This document shows, one piece after another, positions 35,329 through 46,938 of a stretch of 64,000 nucleotides of DNA (positions are counted from its first letter, which is position 1; each line of letters starts with the position of its first letter). The stretch spans positions 38,000,256-38,064,255 of the forward strand of contig NC_061508.1 in the NCBI RefSeq assembly GCF_022539505.1, given 5' to 3'. The translations under genes and the position numbers were made by a program. The DNA is from Lolium rigidum (Eukaryota > Streptophyta > Magnoliopsida > Poales > Poaceae). The notes under the pieces are model-generated. The model saw nothing but the letters and a program-made list of their open reading frames with translations, was not told the DNA's origin and searched no databases.

Positions 35329-35999
35329 TGGCTATAAAGAAAGAACTTCTTGGGAGATAACCCATGTGTTATTTTGCTACAGTACTTTGTTTTATATTTG
35401 TGTTTTGGAAGTTTTTTACTACTGTAGCAACCTCTCCTTATCTTAGTTTTGTGTTTTCTTGTGCCAAGTGAAGCCTCTAATCGAAGGTTGATACTAGATT
35501 TGGATTCCTGCGCAGAAACAGATTTCTATCTGTCACGAATCTGGGCAAATTTCTCTGTAGGAAACTCAGAAAAATCTGCCAATTTACGTGCGTGATCCTC
35601 AGATATGTACGCAACTTTCATTAGTATTGAGTTTTCTGATTTGAGCAACGGAAGTACCCCGTAAAAATTCGTGTTTACTGGCTGTTCTGTTTTGGCAGAT
35701 TCTGTCTCTGTTTTTTGCATTGTCTCTTGTGGACTTTATGTGAGGCTTTCTAGACGTGGAGAGCTGTAGCTAATGTTTTATTGAGTTCTTGCAATGTGTC
35801 ACTACAGGACCAAGGTGGATTCAAATTTTTTGAGTACTAACCCCTCTAATGAAGTTTATGAGAAGTTTGGTGTGAAGGAAGTTTTCAAGGGTCAAGAGAG
35901 GAGGATGATATATGATCAAGAAGAGTGAAAAGTCTAAGCTTGGGGATGCCCCCGTGGTTCATCCCTGCATATTTCAAGAAGACTCAAGCGTCTAAGCTT

Positions 36000-36020
36000 G
36001 GGGATGCCCAAGGCATCCCC
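36000..36020 (+). ncRNA. Short perfect hairpin in element E
   Basis: GGGGATGCC, CAA, GGCATCCCC. Related copies in antisense are at 39939-39959 (D, one mismatch) and 62467-62487 (G, perfect). Confidence 0.5.
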
Positions 36021-36903
36021 TTCTTCATCAACTTATCAGGTTTCTTCTATTGAAACTATATTTTTATTCGGTCACATCTTAGGTGCTTTACTTGGAGCGT
36101 CTGTGTGTTTATTTTTCGTTTTGTTTATGTTTGAATAAATTCGGATCCTAGCAATCCATGTTTGGGAGAGAGACACGCTCCGCTTTTTCATATGAACACT
36201 TGTTCTTCGTTTTACTTTTAATGTTCAATGAATAAAAGTTGGAAGCTACAATATTTATCTTTATTTGGTTGGGAAAAGAAAATGCCTCATATGTCTTGGA
36301 TAATTTGATACTTGGCAATTGTTTTGAGCTCTCAAGTAGATCATAAGTTTTTGCATGTAGTTTAAACCTATTAGTGGAGAACTACCGTAAAGCTTGTTAA
36401 AAATTGGTTTGCATAATTGATCTCTCTTAAGGTCTAGATATTTTCTCGGTAAAAGTGTTTGAGCAACAAGGAAGACAAGTGTAGAGTATTATAATGCTTG
36501 CAATATGTTCTTATGTAAGTTTTGCTGTATCGGTTCATATTTGTGTTTGCTTCAAATAGCCTTGCTAGCCTAAGCCTTGTATCGAGAGGGATTACTTCTC
36601 ATGCATCCAAAATACTTGAGCCAACCATTATGCCATTTGTGTCCACCATACCTACCTACTATGTGGTATTTCCTGCCATTCCAAAGTAAATTGCTTGAGT
36701 GCTACCTTTAAATAATTCAAAATGCTTCTCAATTTGTGTTAATGTTTCATAGCTCATGAGGAAGTATGTGGTGTTTAGCTTTCAACCTTGTCATTTACTT
36801 TTGACGGACTCTCATATGGACTAGTGGCACATCCGCTTATCCAATAATTTTGCAAAAAGAGCTGGCAATGGGATTCCCAGTCCCGAATTAATTAATTTAA
36901 ATA

Positions 36904-37103
36904 GACACTCCTCCATGGTTTGTGATTGTTGGACGGCACCCGAAGGATTCGGTTAGCCATGGCTTGTGAAAGCAAAGGTGGGGAGGAGTGTCATCATAAT
37001 AAAACTAAAATAAAAGGGCACTCCTTCATGGTATGAGATTGTTGGCAGGCACCCGAGGATTCGGTTAGCCATGGTTTGTGAAAGAAAGGTTGGAAGGAGT
37101 GCC
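36904..37103 (+). ncRNA. Two tandem stem-loops in the 3' region of element E
   Basis: GACACTCCTCC (36904-36914) pairs perfectly with GGAGGAGTGTC (36982-36992), and GGCACTCCTTC (37017-37027) pairs perfectly with GAAGGAGTGCC (37093-37103). Both enclose CATGG..GATTGTTGG..GCACCCGA(A)GGATTCGGTTAGCCATGG-like sequence. The arms differ between the two hairpins in a compensating way. The same pair is present in F. Confidence 0.6.
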
Positions 37104-37738
37104 ACCCAAAAATAAATAAAATGGGAGCCGCTCTTGGGAGTCCGGTTGATGAGGTAGTTAGTGTGCCCACTACCATTCGTTGACAACAACAAACACCTCT
37201 CAAAATTTTACTTTTATGCTCTCTATATGTTTTCAAAACCAAAGCTCTAGCACAAATATAGCAATCGATGCTTCCCTCGTAGAAGGGCCATTCTTTTACT
37301 TTTATGTTGAGTCAGTTACCTAATTCCTTCCACCTTAGAAGCAAACACTTGTGTCAACTGTGCATTGATTCTTACATACTTGCATATTTGCATTCATCAT
37401 ATTACTCTATGTTGACAATATCCATGAGATATACATGTTGAAAGTTGAAAGCAACCGCTGAAACTTATATCCTCCTTTGTGTTGCTTCGATGCCTTTACT
37501 ATGAACTTATTGCTTTATGAGTTAACTCTTGTGCAAGACTTTTGATGCTTGTCTTGAAAGTACTCTCCATGAAAAGTTTTGCTATATGTTATCTACTTGT
37601 TAGCAACTATAGATCATTGCCTTGAGTCACTTCATTCATTTCATATGCTTTGTAATAGTATGATCAAGGTTATGTAAGTAGCATGTCACTTCAGAAATTA
37701 TCTTTGTTATCGTTTTACCTCGCTCGGGACGAGCGGAA

Positions 37739-37754
37739 CTAAGCTTGGGGATGC
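37739..37754 (+). other. Polypurine tract of element E
   Basis: CTAAGCTTGGGGATGC directly before the 3' LTR; close variants precede the 3' LTRs of D, F and G. Confidence 0.6.
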
Positions 37755-39267
37755 CGATACGTCTCCAACGTATCCATAATTTCTGTCGTTCCATGCTTGT
37801 TTTATGACAATACTTACATGTTTTGCTTGCACTTTATGATGTTTTTATGCGTTTTCCGGAACTAACCTATTAACAAGATGCCACGGTGCCGCTCTCGTTT
37901 TCTCGCTGTTTTTGGTTCCGGAAAGGCTGTTCGGGCAATATTCTCGGAATTGGACGAAATCAACGCCAAAGATCTTATTTTTCCCGGAAGCATCCGGAAC
38001 ACCGAAGAAGAGTCGGAGGAGAGCCGGGGGGCCACCGAGGAGGGTGGGCCGCGCGGGCTAGCCCCGTGCCGCGCCCCCTATGAGGAGGCCACCCCGTCGG
38101 CCCTCCTGCGCCGCCTCTTCGCCTATTTAACCCCTTTCGACCTAAAAACACCGTACCACTTGACGAAACTCCGGAAAGACTCCGGGGCGCCGCCACCATC
38201 GCGAAACTCCAATTCGGGGGACGAAGTCTCTGTCCCGGCACTCTGCCGGGACGGGGAAGTGCCCCCGAAGCCATCTCCATCAACGCCACCGCCTCCATCA
38301 TGCTCCGTGAGTAGTTCCCCCATGGACTACGGGTTCTAGCTGTAGCTAGTTGGTATTCTCTCCCCCATGTACTTCAATACAATGATCTCATGAGCTGCCT
38401 TACATGATTGAGATTCATCCGATGTAATCGGTGTTGTGTTTGTTGGGATCCGATGGATGATACATTATGATTAGTCTATCTATAAAGTTTGTGAAGTTAT
38501 TGTTGCTGCGATCTTGTTATGCTTAATGCTTGTCACTAGGGCCCGAGTGGCATGATCTTAGATTTGAGCTCTATAATTATTGCTTAGATTGTATCTACAA
38601 GTTGTATGCACATGTCACTGTCCGGAACCAAAGGCCCCGAAGTGACGTAAATCGGGACAACCGGAGGGGATGGCGGTGATGTGAGGGACACATGTTTTCA
38701 CGGAGTGTTAATGCTTTGCTCCGGTGCTCTATTAAAAGGAGTACCTTAATATCCAGTAGTTTCCCTAGAGGCCCGGCTGCCACCGGCTGGTAGGACAATA
38801 GATGTTGTGCAAGTTTCTCATTGCGAGCACGTACGACTATAATTGGAAAACATGCCTACATGATTAATGAATTGATGTTCTTTCTTAATGTCTTATCAAT
38901 CCTATCAATTGCCCAACTGTAATTTGTTCACCCAACACTTGTTATTGGAGAGTTACCACTAGTGTAGATAGCTGGGAACCCCGGTCCATCTTTCATCATC
39001 ATATACTCGTTCTACATGTCAACTATTTTCTCGGTACCATTGCTCTCATATTACTATTACTGTCGCTGTGTTACTCGTTACTACTGCTCTCATATTATCG
39101 CTACTTTCACATCACCCCCGTTGCTAGTGCTTTTCCAGTGCAGCTGAATTGACAACTCAGTTGTTAAGGCTTATAAGTATTCTTTACCTCCCCTTGTGTC
39201 GAATCAATAAATTTGGGTTTTACTTCCCTCGAAGACTGTTGCGATCCCCTATACTTGTGGGTCATCA
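37755..39267 (+). repeat. 3' LTR of element E
   Basis: Equal in length to the 5' LTR, but its first base reads C in place of T (gcCGATACG), a CTG to CCG change at the terminus. TATTTAA lies at 38124-38130. Confidence 0.92.
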
Positions 39268-39272
39268 GTAGC

Positions 39273-40615
39273 ACTCAAGCAATTTACTTTGGAATGGCGG
39301 AGAAATACCATGTAGTAGGTAGGTATGGTGGACACAAATGGCATAGTAGTTGGCTCAAGGATTTTGGATGCATGAGAAGTATTCCCTCTCGATACAAGGT
39401 TTAGGCTAGCAAGGTTATTTGAAGCAAACTCAAGGATGAACAGGTGCAGCAAAACTCACATAAAAGACATATTGTAAACATTATAAGACTCTACACCGTC
39501 TTCCTTGTTGTTCAAAACTCAATACTAGATATTATCTAGACCTTAGAGAGACCAAATATGCAAATCAAATTTTAGCAAGCTCTATGTAGTGCAAAGCATA
39601 TGATGCAAGAGCTTAAACATGAGCACAACAATTGCCAAGTATCACATTATCCAAGACATTTTAGAATTACTACATGTAGCATTTTTCAATTCCAACCATA
39701 TAACAATTTAACGAAGAAGAAACTTCGCCTTGAACATTATGAGTAAAGCCTAAGGACACATGTGTCCATATGCAACAACGGAGCGTGTCTCTCTCCCACA
39801 AGGTGAATGCTAGGATCCATTTTATTCAAACAAAAACAAAAACAAAAACAAACCGACGCTCCAAGTAAAGAACACAAGATGTGACTGAATAAAAATATAG
39901 TTTCTGGGGAGGAACCTGATGATGTTGTCGATGAAGAAGGGGTTGCCTTGGGCATCCCCAAGCTTAGACGCTTGAGTCTTCTTAAAATATGCAGGGTGAA
40001 CCACGGGGCATCCCCAAGCTTAGAGCTTTCACTCCTCTTGATCATAGTATATCATTCTCCTCTCTTGACCCTTGAAAACTTCCTTCACACCAAACTTCAA
40101 GCAAACTCATTAGAAGGTTAGTGCACAATTAATAATTCATGCATTCAGAGGTGACACAATCATTATTTTCACTTCTGGACATTTCATAATGCTACTGGAC
40201 ATTAATGGATCAAAGAAATAAATCCAACATAGCAAAAGAGGCAATGCGAAATAAAAGGCAGAATCTGTCAAAAACAGAACAGTCCGTAAAGACGAATTTA
40301 AAGCTGGAACCAGACTTGCTCAAATTGAAAAACTCAAAACTAATGAAAGTTGCGTACATATCTGAGGATCACGCTCGTAAATTGGCAGATTTTTTCGAAT
40401 TTTCTACAGAGAACTGTGCCCAGATTCGTGACAGACAGCAATGCTGTTTCTGCGCAGCGATCCCAAATATAACATCAACTTTGACATAGAAACTTTACTT
40501 GGCACAAAAACATGATAAGGAGAGGTTGCTACAGTAGTAAACAACTTCCAAGACTCAACAAAACAAAAAATTGCTGTAGTAAAAACATGGGTTGTGTCCC
40601 ATAAGCGCTTTTCTT
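39273..40615 (-). other. Non-coding body of element D, part 1
   Basis: On the minus strand this follows the ORF. It shares the tgggagataacccatg-like and ggggatgcc-type hairpin segments with E and G. No coding signal. Confidence 0.65.
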
Positions 40616-40648
40616 TAACGCCTTTCAGCTAGGCGCAGAAAGTGCAAA

Positions 40649-41302
40649 TCAAGTATTATCGAGAGTAGAAGCATCAACATCATTACCAGGGGTGTTGGGA
40701 GTTTTCTCAACCAAGCATAGTATGTTTGATATATAAGTTTTAGCGTCTCCCTTTTCATTAGTCTTAGGCTTGCTACTCTCATCGAACAAATTTTCAGGAA
40801 CAAGCCAAGCATAGTTATTTTCTAGTGCATCATTCATAGCTAGGAGTTTACATGGTATTGGTGCTTTGATTTCCCCACCATCATTAATATTATTAGTGTA
40901 CCTTATTCTATCCATGTCCATTTTTTCAAGGAGACCAATAAAATTGGTATGAGAACCTAGCATATTAAATTTAGCAAAAACCTTTCTAGCCTCTCTTGCT
41001 AGACCACCAAATTCTCTAAGAAGGGTTTCTAAAACAAAATCTTTCTTTTCCCCTTCTTCCATATCACCAAGTGTAAGAAACATGTGTTGGATTATAGGAT
41101 TGAGATTAACAAATTTAGTTTCCAACATGCGAACTAAAGCAGCAGCAGCAATTTCATAGGTAGGTGCAAGTTCTACCAAGTGTCTATCTTCAAAATCTTC
41201 AGTAATACTAACATGATTGAAAAATTCTTCTATATTATTTATCCCAACTATGGACCCACGTCCTACCGGTATGTCTTTTGTGGTAAAATTAAAAGGAAAC
41301 AT
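40649..41302 (-). CDS. Conserved unknown ORF of element D (217 codons)
   Basis: An intact frame from MFPFNF to the stop at 40649. It is nearly identical to the B copy after the first dozen residues and about 65% identical by eye to the G copy. Conserved blocks are IEEFFNHV, NLNPIIQHMFLTL, EARKVF, YTNN(I/V)NDG and ENNYAWLVPENLFDE. It is predicted soluble, with no signal peptide or zinc knuckle visible. It is the only product of D and sits in the gag position. I do not recognise the family; a Gag-like role in packaging is a guess from position only. Confidence 0.75.
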   Translation of the reverse strand: MFPFNFTTKDIPVGRGSIVGINNIEEFFNHVSITEDFEDRHLVELAPTYEIAAAALVRMLETKFVNLNPIIQHMFLTLGDMEEGEKKDFVLETLLREFGGLAREARKVFAKFNMLGSHTNFIGLLEKMDMDRIRYTNNINDGGEIKAPIPCKLLAMNDALENNYAWLVPENLFDESSKPKTNEKGDAKTYISNILCLVEKTPNTPGNDVDASTLDNT

Positions 41303-41529
41303 GATGCAATAAGCAAAAAAGTAAACTAGGTAAACAAAGTAAATGCAAGTAACTAATTTTTTTGTGTTTTCGATATAGAGAGCAAGACAGTAAATAAAGT
41401 AAAACTAGCAACTAATTTTTTTGTGTTTTGATTTAGTGCAGCAAACAAAGTAGTAAATAAAATAAAGCAAGACAAAAACAAAGTAAAGAGATTGAGAAGT
41501 GGAGACTCCCCTTGCAGCGTGTCTTGATC

Positions 41530-41547
41530 TCCCCGGCAACGGCGCCA
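41530..41547 (-). other. Asp-type primer binding site of element D
   Basis: The minus strand reads TGGCGCCGTTGCCGGGGA, twelve bases inside the LTR. Confidence 0.85.
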
Positions 41548-41559
41548 GAAATTTATGTT

Positions 41560-43154
41560 TGATACGCGTAGATGTACACGTCCGTTGGGAACCCCAAGAG
41601 GAAGGTATGATGCGTATAGAAGCAAGTTTCCCTCAGTATGAAACCAAGGTTTAATCGAACCGAGTAGGAGCCAAGAAGCACGTTGAAGGTTGATGGTCGC
41701 GAAATGTGATGCGGCGCAACACCAGGGATTCCGGCGCCAACGCGGAACCTGCACAACACAACCAAAGTACTTTGTCCCAACGAAACAGTGAGGTTGTCAA
41801 TCTCACCGGCTTGCTGTAACAAAGGATTAAACGTATCGAGTGGAAGATGTTTGCAAACAAAACAGTAAAACACAATTGCAGTAGATTGTATGCTATGTAA
41901 AGAATAGGACCGGGGTCCACAGTTCACTAGAGGTGTCTCTCCCATAAGATAAAAGCATGTTGGGTGAACAAATTACGATCGGGCAATTGACAAATAGAGA
42001 AAGGCATAACAATGCATATACATGATATGATAAATATAGTGAGATTTAATTGGGCATTACGACAAAGTACATAGACCGCCATCCAACTGCATCTATGCCT
42101 AAAAAGTCCACCTTCGAGGTTATCATCCGAACCCCATTCGGTATTAAGTTGCTAAGCAACGAGACAATTGCATTAAGTATGGTGCGTAATGTAATAGACA
42201 ACTACATCCTTAGACATAGAATCAATGTTTTATCCCTAGTGGCAACAGCACATCCACAACCTTAGAACTTTCTGTCACTGTCCCAGATTTAATGGAGGCA
42301 TGGACCCACTATCGAGCATAAATACTCCCTCTTGGAGTTAAGAGTAAAAACTTGGCCAGAGCCTCTACTAATAACGGAGAGCATGCAAGATCATAAACAA
42401 CACATAAAACAATAGATTGATAATCACCATAATCATAGTACTCTCTATCCATCGGATCCCGACAAACACAACATATAGAATTACAGATAGATGATCTTGA
42501 TCATGTTAGGCAGCTCACAAGATCCAACAATGAAGCACAACAAGGAGAAGACGACCATCTAGCTACTGCTATGGACCCATGGTCCAGGGGTGAACTACTC
42601 ACTCATCACTCCGGAGGCGACCATGGCGGTGTAGAGTCCTCCGGGAGATGAATCCCCTCTCCGGCAGGGTGCCGGAGGCGATCTCCTGAATCCCCCGAGA
42701 TGGGATTCGCGGCGGCGGCGTCTCCGGAAGGTTTTCCGTATCGTGGCTCTCGGTACTGGGGGTTTCGCGACGGAGACTTTAAGTAGGCGGAAGGGCAACG
42801 CGGGGGCCACACGAGGTGCCCGGGGGTAGGGCCGCGCGGCCGGGGCCCGGGCCGCGCCGCCCTGTCCCCCGGCTGCCTCGTGGCCCCACTTCGTTATCTC
42901 TTCGGTCTTCCGGAAGCTTCGTGCAAAAATAGGACCCCGGGCGAAAGTTTCGTCCAATTCCGAGAATATTTCCTTACTAGGATTTCTGAAACCAAAAATA
43001 GCGAGAAAACAGACAATCGGCTCTTCGGCATCTTGTTAATAGGTTAGTTCCAGAAAATGCATAAATATGACATATAATGTGCATAAAACATGTAGGTATC
43101 ATCAATAAAGTAGCATGGAACATAAGAAATTATCGATACGTTGGAGACGTATCA
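41560..43154 (-). repeat. 5' LTR of element D
   Basis: Same length as the 3' LTR. Most visible differences between the pair are CAG/CTG against CG-containing strings. Confidence 0.9.
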
Positions 43155-43989
43155 TGGGGCACTAACAATATTCGCATATCCATGAAGTGATCGTCCTTAG
43201 TATGCACCGTTGCTAAGACTCATCGTTTCAAAGCATCTCGTGATGATCGGGTGTCATAGATTCCACGAGTGCATACAACGGGTGCAAGCCAGATTTGCAC
43301 ATGCGAATACTAAGGTTAAACTTTACGAGTCTAGCATCTACAGACATGGTCTCGGAAAGTCGTCATGATATGGTGGATAAAATTATGAGTGAAATTGTTC
43401 ATCATATTACAAAGTTACTAATAGTGAAATCTGGAACACTTGTCATATGATGATCAACTTCAAAGAAAGAACCTCAAGGTTATTGGTATTTGACCAATGG
43501 ACCTAGAAGTTTTTGAAGGTGAAGTGTTTTCTGAGAATGAGGAAAACTAAAAGAGAAACTACAAAAGATATTTTGGCAGAAATAAAGAAAAGACTAGAAA
43601 GTCTAGCTCAGGTGTATATACATGATATACATGTTATGGATGTATTCCTTGTTTTGTCACACAATGAAATTCTTGGGTATTTGTACCAGATTGGTTGGTA
43701 TGAGATGTCATACAATACAACGCAATACAAGAATACAATGGCCTAAGTTACTGATAAGGAATATGGTAATAATGCACGTCTGGAACATAATAAAGTGTTA
43801 TTATGTTTGTCGTTGGCATTATACCTAGCCCTTAGAATTTATAATAAAGAACTTAATAATTGTTATTTTGCTCTAGTCAAATAAAAACAATGAGTTGTTC
43901 AAATTATGACATTACTCCATGTACAATGGATAAGTTATTATAAATCTTAATGGTGAAACACACATACATAACACTGACGCTAAAATGCC

Positions 43990-46400
43990 ATAAGACAAAT
44001 GATTTGAATTCCACTTATTTGTGGAACCGCCATTTAGGTCATGTTAGAAAGGAACGCATGAAGAAACTCCATGCAGATGGATTTTTGGAGTCACGTGATT
44101 TTTGAATCATTTGGCGCTTGCAAATCTCTTCTAAAGAGAATGACTTAAATATTGTTCATAGGCCAAGAGTTGAACGGGCAACTAACTTAGTGGAAACATA
44201 CATGATGATGTATGTGGTTCACTGGGCATAGTTGTGTGCGGGAGATTCTTCTACTTCATGATAACTTCCAATAATGAATTGAGTATATATTTGTGGATAT
44301 ATTCGATAAGGAAGAAGTTTGAAACATTTGAATGGATTCAAATAAAGTTCAGCATGAAGTGGAAATCATCGTAATAGAAAAGTCAAATATCTATGATTGG
44401 ATCATGGTGGAAATATTTGAATTACGAGTTTTAGCGAACATCTAAGAGAGTTATGAAATTGTTCTACAACTCACATTTCTTGGAGTGTCATAATGATGAT
44501 GGTGTATCCAAGAGATGCATCCAAACCTTGTTGGATTAATGATGAGATAATATTATTTGACGCCATTATATTTTTTGGATTATGCTTTAGAGACTACCGT
44601 TTTTACACTAAATAGAGCATCATCATGATCCGTTGAAATGACACCATACGAGTTATGGCATGGGTATGAACCCTAATAGTCTTTTTCTTAAATTTTGGTA
44701 TGCATAGCATAAGTAAATGAGTTTACAACCAAAATTAGATGAATGTCTTTGTTGGTTATCCCAGAGAATTGATTGGGATTCTTTCCACTATGAAGTAAAA
44801 GACAAAAGTGTTTGTTAATGTTACTTGCTTATTTCCAAGAAATTGTTTTCTAGCGAAGTATTTGAGTGGGAGGACAATAGAACTTGATAAGGTTTATGAA
44901 CCTGAGCATAATGATCAGAGTAGCGCAGCAGCGGAATTGGTTCCGAAAGCAGCCACAACGATCATGGCTCCCATGACTACAAAGTGTTTTAAGCCATGGA
45001 GATCGAAGTACATATTGAACCTTGTAGGTATGGTTTACTTTGTGATCAAATAAATGATTTGTGAACAAAGGATTGATTTTGAACAATGATAAACCAACTA
45101 CAAACAAAGAAGTTATGATGGGCCCTGACTCCGTTAAAATGGCTATACGCCATGAAATCCAAGATAGATGAATACTTTTTGAAAGTAAATGGATCTATAA
45201 AATTGATGGACTTGGATGTAATATCCTTAAAGAAGCTCGACTTGTCGAAAAGTTGTTTACGACAAAGTTCAAAGAGTTGAGTACGATAAGATTAGATCTT
45301 CCGTAGCAATGCTTATAGTCCATGTGGATTATTCTAGTAATCGCTACATATAGGATGGCAAAATATATTACTTAACAGAAGTGTGTATTAAAGGTGTATA
45401 CAAGATACAACCTAGAATTTTGCTAGTCCGTAGAATACTAGATAGGAATACGAACTTCAATTGGATGAAGTGAGTATTGCGGAGTTGGAATCTTCACCGG
45501 ATGAAATAGTCAAAGAGTTTTTGATTTCATCAGAAACGATGAAGATACTTGCATTTGCAAGAAATTAAGTGGGAGAGCTAAGACATATTTGTAATACTTT
45601 ATGTAACTGACATATCGTTGATTATAAATATTATAATTATATAATTGATTAAAAGGTTTCATTGAGAATTAGCTTCAATGAAAAGATATGGATTGAAACA
45701 TATTTAGTGTCAAGATCTATGAAGATAGATTGAAACACATAATAAGTTTAAATTAAAGTACATAGAATGAATATTGAAGTAGTTCAATATAAAGAAGGTG
45801 TTCTTTTCATGTGAAGGATTAACAAGACTTGAGTGTATATGACACTCAATGAGTTAAAACACATGAGTGATTATAGATCACGTATAATATGTACATAATC
45901 AGATGTCCTTGCTCTAAAGTGTTATGAGCATATACCAGAATGATTCATGTGATGATCATTGGACGACAGTAAGAATATCCTTGAGTACTTTAGAAGAACC
46001 AAGGATATATAAATATATTTTTGTATGGGGTAATGACAAACAAATCGCTGTAAAGTGTTGCACCGATATTAGTTTGGTCAACATATAAAAATGAATTTCA
46101 AATCTAAATTAGGCTAAGTGTTGTTTAAAAGGTAGCACAATGCTAGATTTAGAAGAGTTCTAAATATTGTGACGGATTCTACAAACGAAGGCAGAGTATG
46201 TCATTGTTTAGACAATGACTTAAGATGTTAAGTCAAAAAGTTCTTTGAGAACTTGGTGTAGTTCCGATAGTGTCAGAACTTTGAAGCTATATTGTGTATG
46301 ACAATAATAGTGACATATTTCAAACCGCGGAATTAAGGTTCCACCAGAGGACTAAGCATATATATGCCGACTCATTTGGAAAATGAGTGATGCGTTGAGA
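43990..46400 (+). pseudogene. pol: Decayed Copia pol relic (Angela unit 1)
   Basis: Short matches appear in order but in different frames with many stops: LWNRHLGHVRKERMKKL (GAG-pre-integrase, about 44020), TPYELWHGYEP (integrase end, about 44640), KWIYKIDG (RT start, about 45185) and the RNase H end with YADSFGK near 46360. No domain is complete. The decay is far older than the near-identical LTRs would suggest. Confidence 0.7.
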
Positions 46401-46938
46401 CGCAAAAGAATTGCAAAATACATACGTTTCTGAGCGTGTCAGATCCGTTGACTAAAACCTCTCCCGTCAGCATAACATGATAAAACACCAGAAGGCCAGG
46501 GTGTTATATCTTTACAAATGTAAACTAGATTATTGACTCTAGTGCAAGTTGGAGACTGTTGGAGATATACCCAAGAGGCAATAATAAAATGGTTATTATA
46601 ATATATCTTTGTGTTTATGATAATGTTTGCATAACATGCTATAATTGTATTAACCGGAACATTGATACATGTGTGTTATGTAAACAACAAGGAGTCCCTA
46701 GTAAGCCTCTTGAATAACTAGCTTGTTGATTAATAGATGATCAAGGTTTCGTGATCATGAACATTGGATGTTATTAATAACAAGGTTATATCATTATGTG
46801 AATGATGTAATGGACACACCCAATTAAGCGTAGCATAAAATCACGTCATTAAGTTCATTTGCTATAAGCTTTCCGATACATAGTTACCTAATCCTTTCGA
46901 CCATGAGATCATGTAAATCACTTATGCCGGAAGGGTAC

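Larger units (their letters stand above)
32161..39267 (+). mobile_element. Element E: non-autonomous Gypsy element (7107 bp)
   Basis: LTRs of 1513 bp (32161-33673 and 37755-39267) are flanked by the 5-bp duplication GTAGC (32156-32160 and 39268-39272). It lies inside D in the opposite orientation. It encodes one 462-codon ORF and no pol. Its last LTR bases (ctatacttgtgggtcatca) and about 700 bp of 3' body match F, which suggests F-type enzymes could move it. Confidence 0.94.
29385..43154 (-). mobile_element. Element D: non-autonomous Gypsy element with E nested inside
   Basis: Two LTRs of 1595 bp each (29385-30979 and 41560-43154) are flanked by the 5-bp duplication TGGGG (29380-29384 and 43155-43159). 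The orientation is minus, from the primer site inside the right LTR. Without the E insertion the element is about 6.7 kb. It encodes only one ORF (40649-41302), with no pol, so it must depend on another element. Confidence 0.93.
27786..46556 (+). mobile_element. Angela unit 1 internal region, decayed and interrupted by D
   Basis: The true internal sequence is 27786-29379 and 43155-46556; D occupies the middle. The first part is the non-coding leader, with no intact gag. A leader block at about 28560-28735 recurs at about 43180-43350. The last bases before LTR 2 (caagttggagac) form the polypurine-type tract. This matches non-autonomous Angela derivatives in which only a ruined pol remains. Confidence 0.8.
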
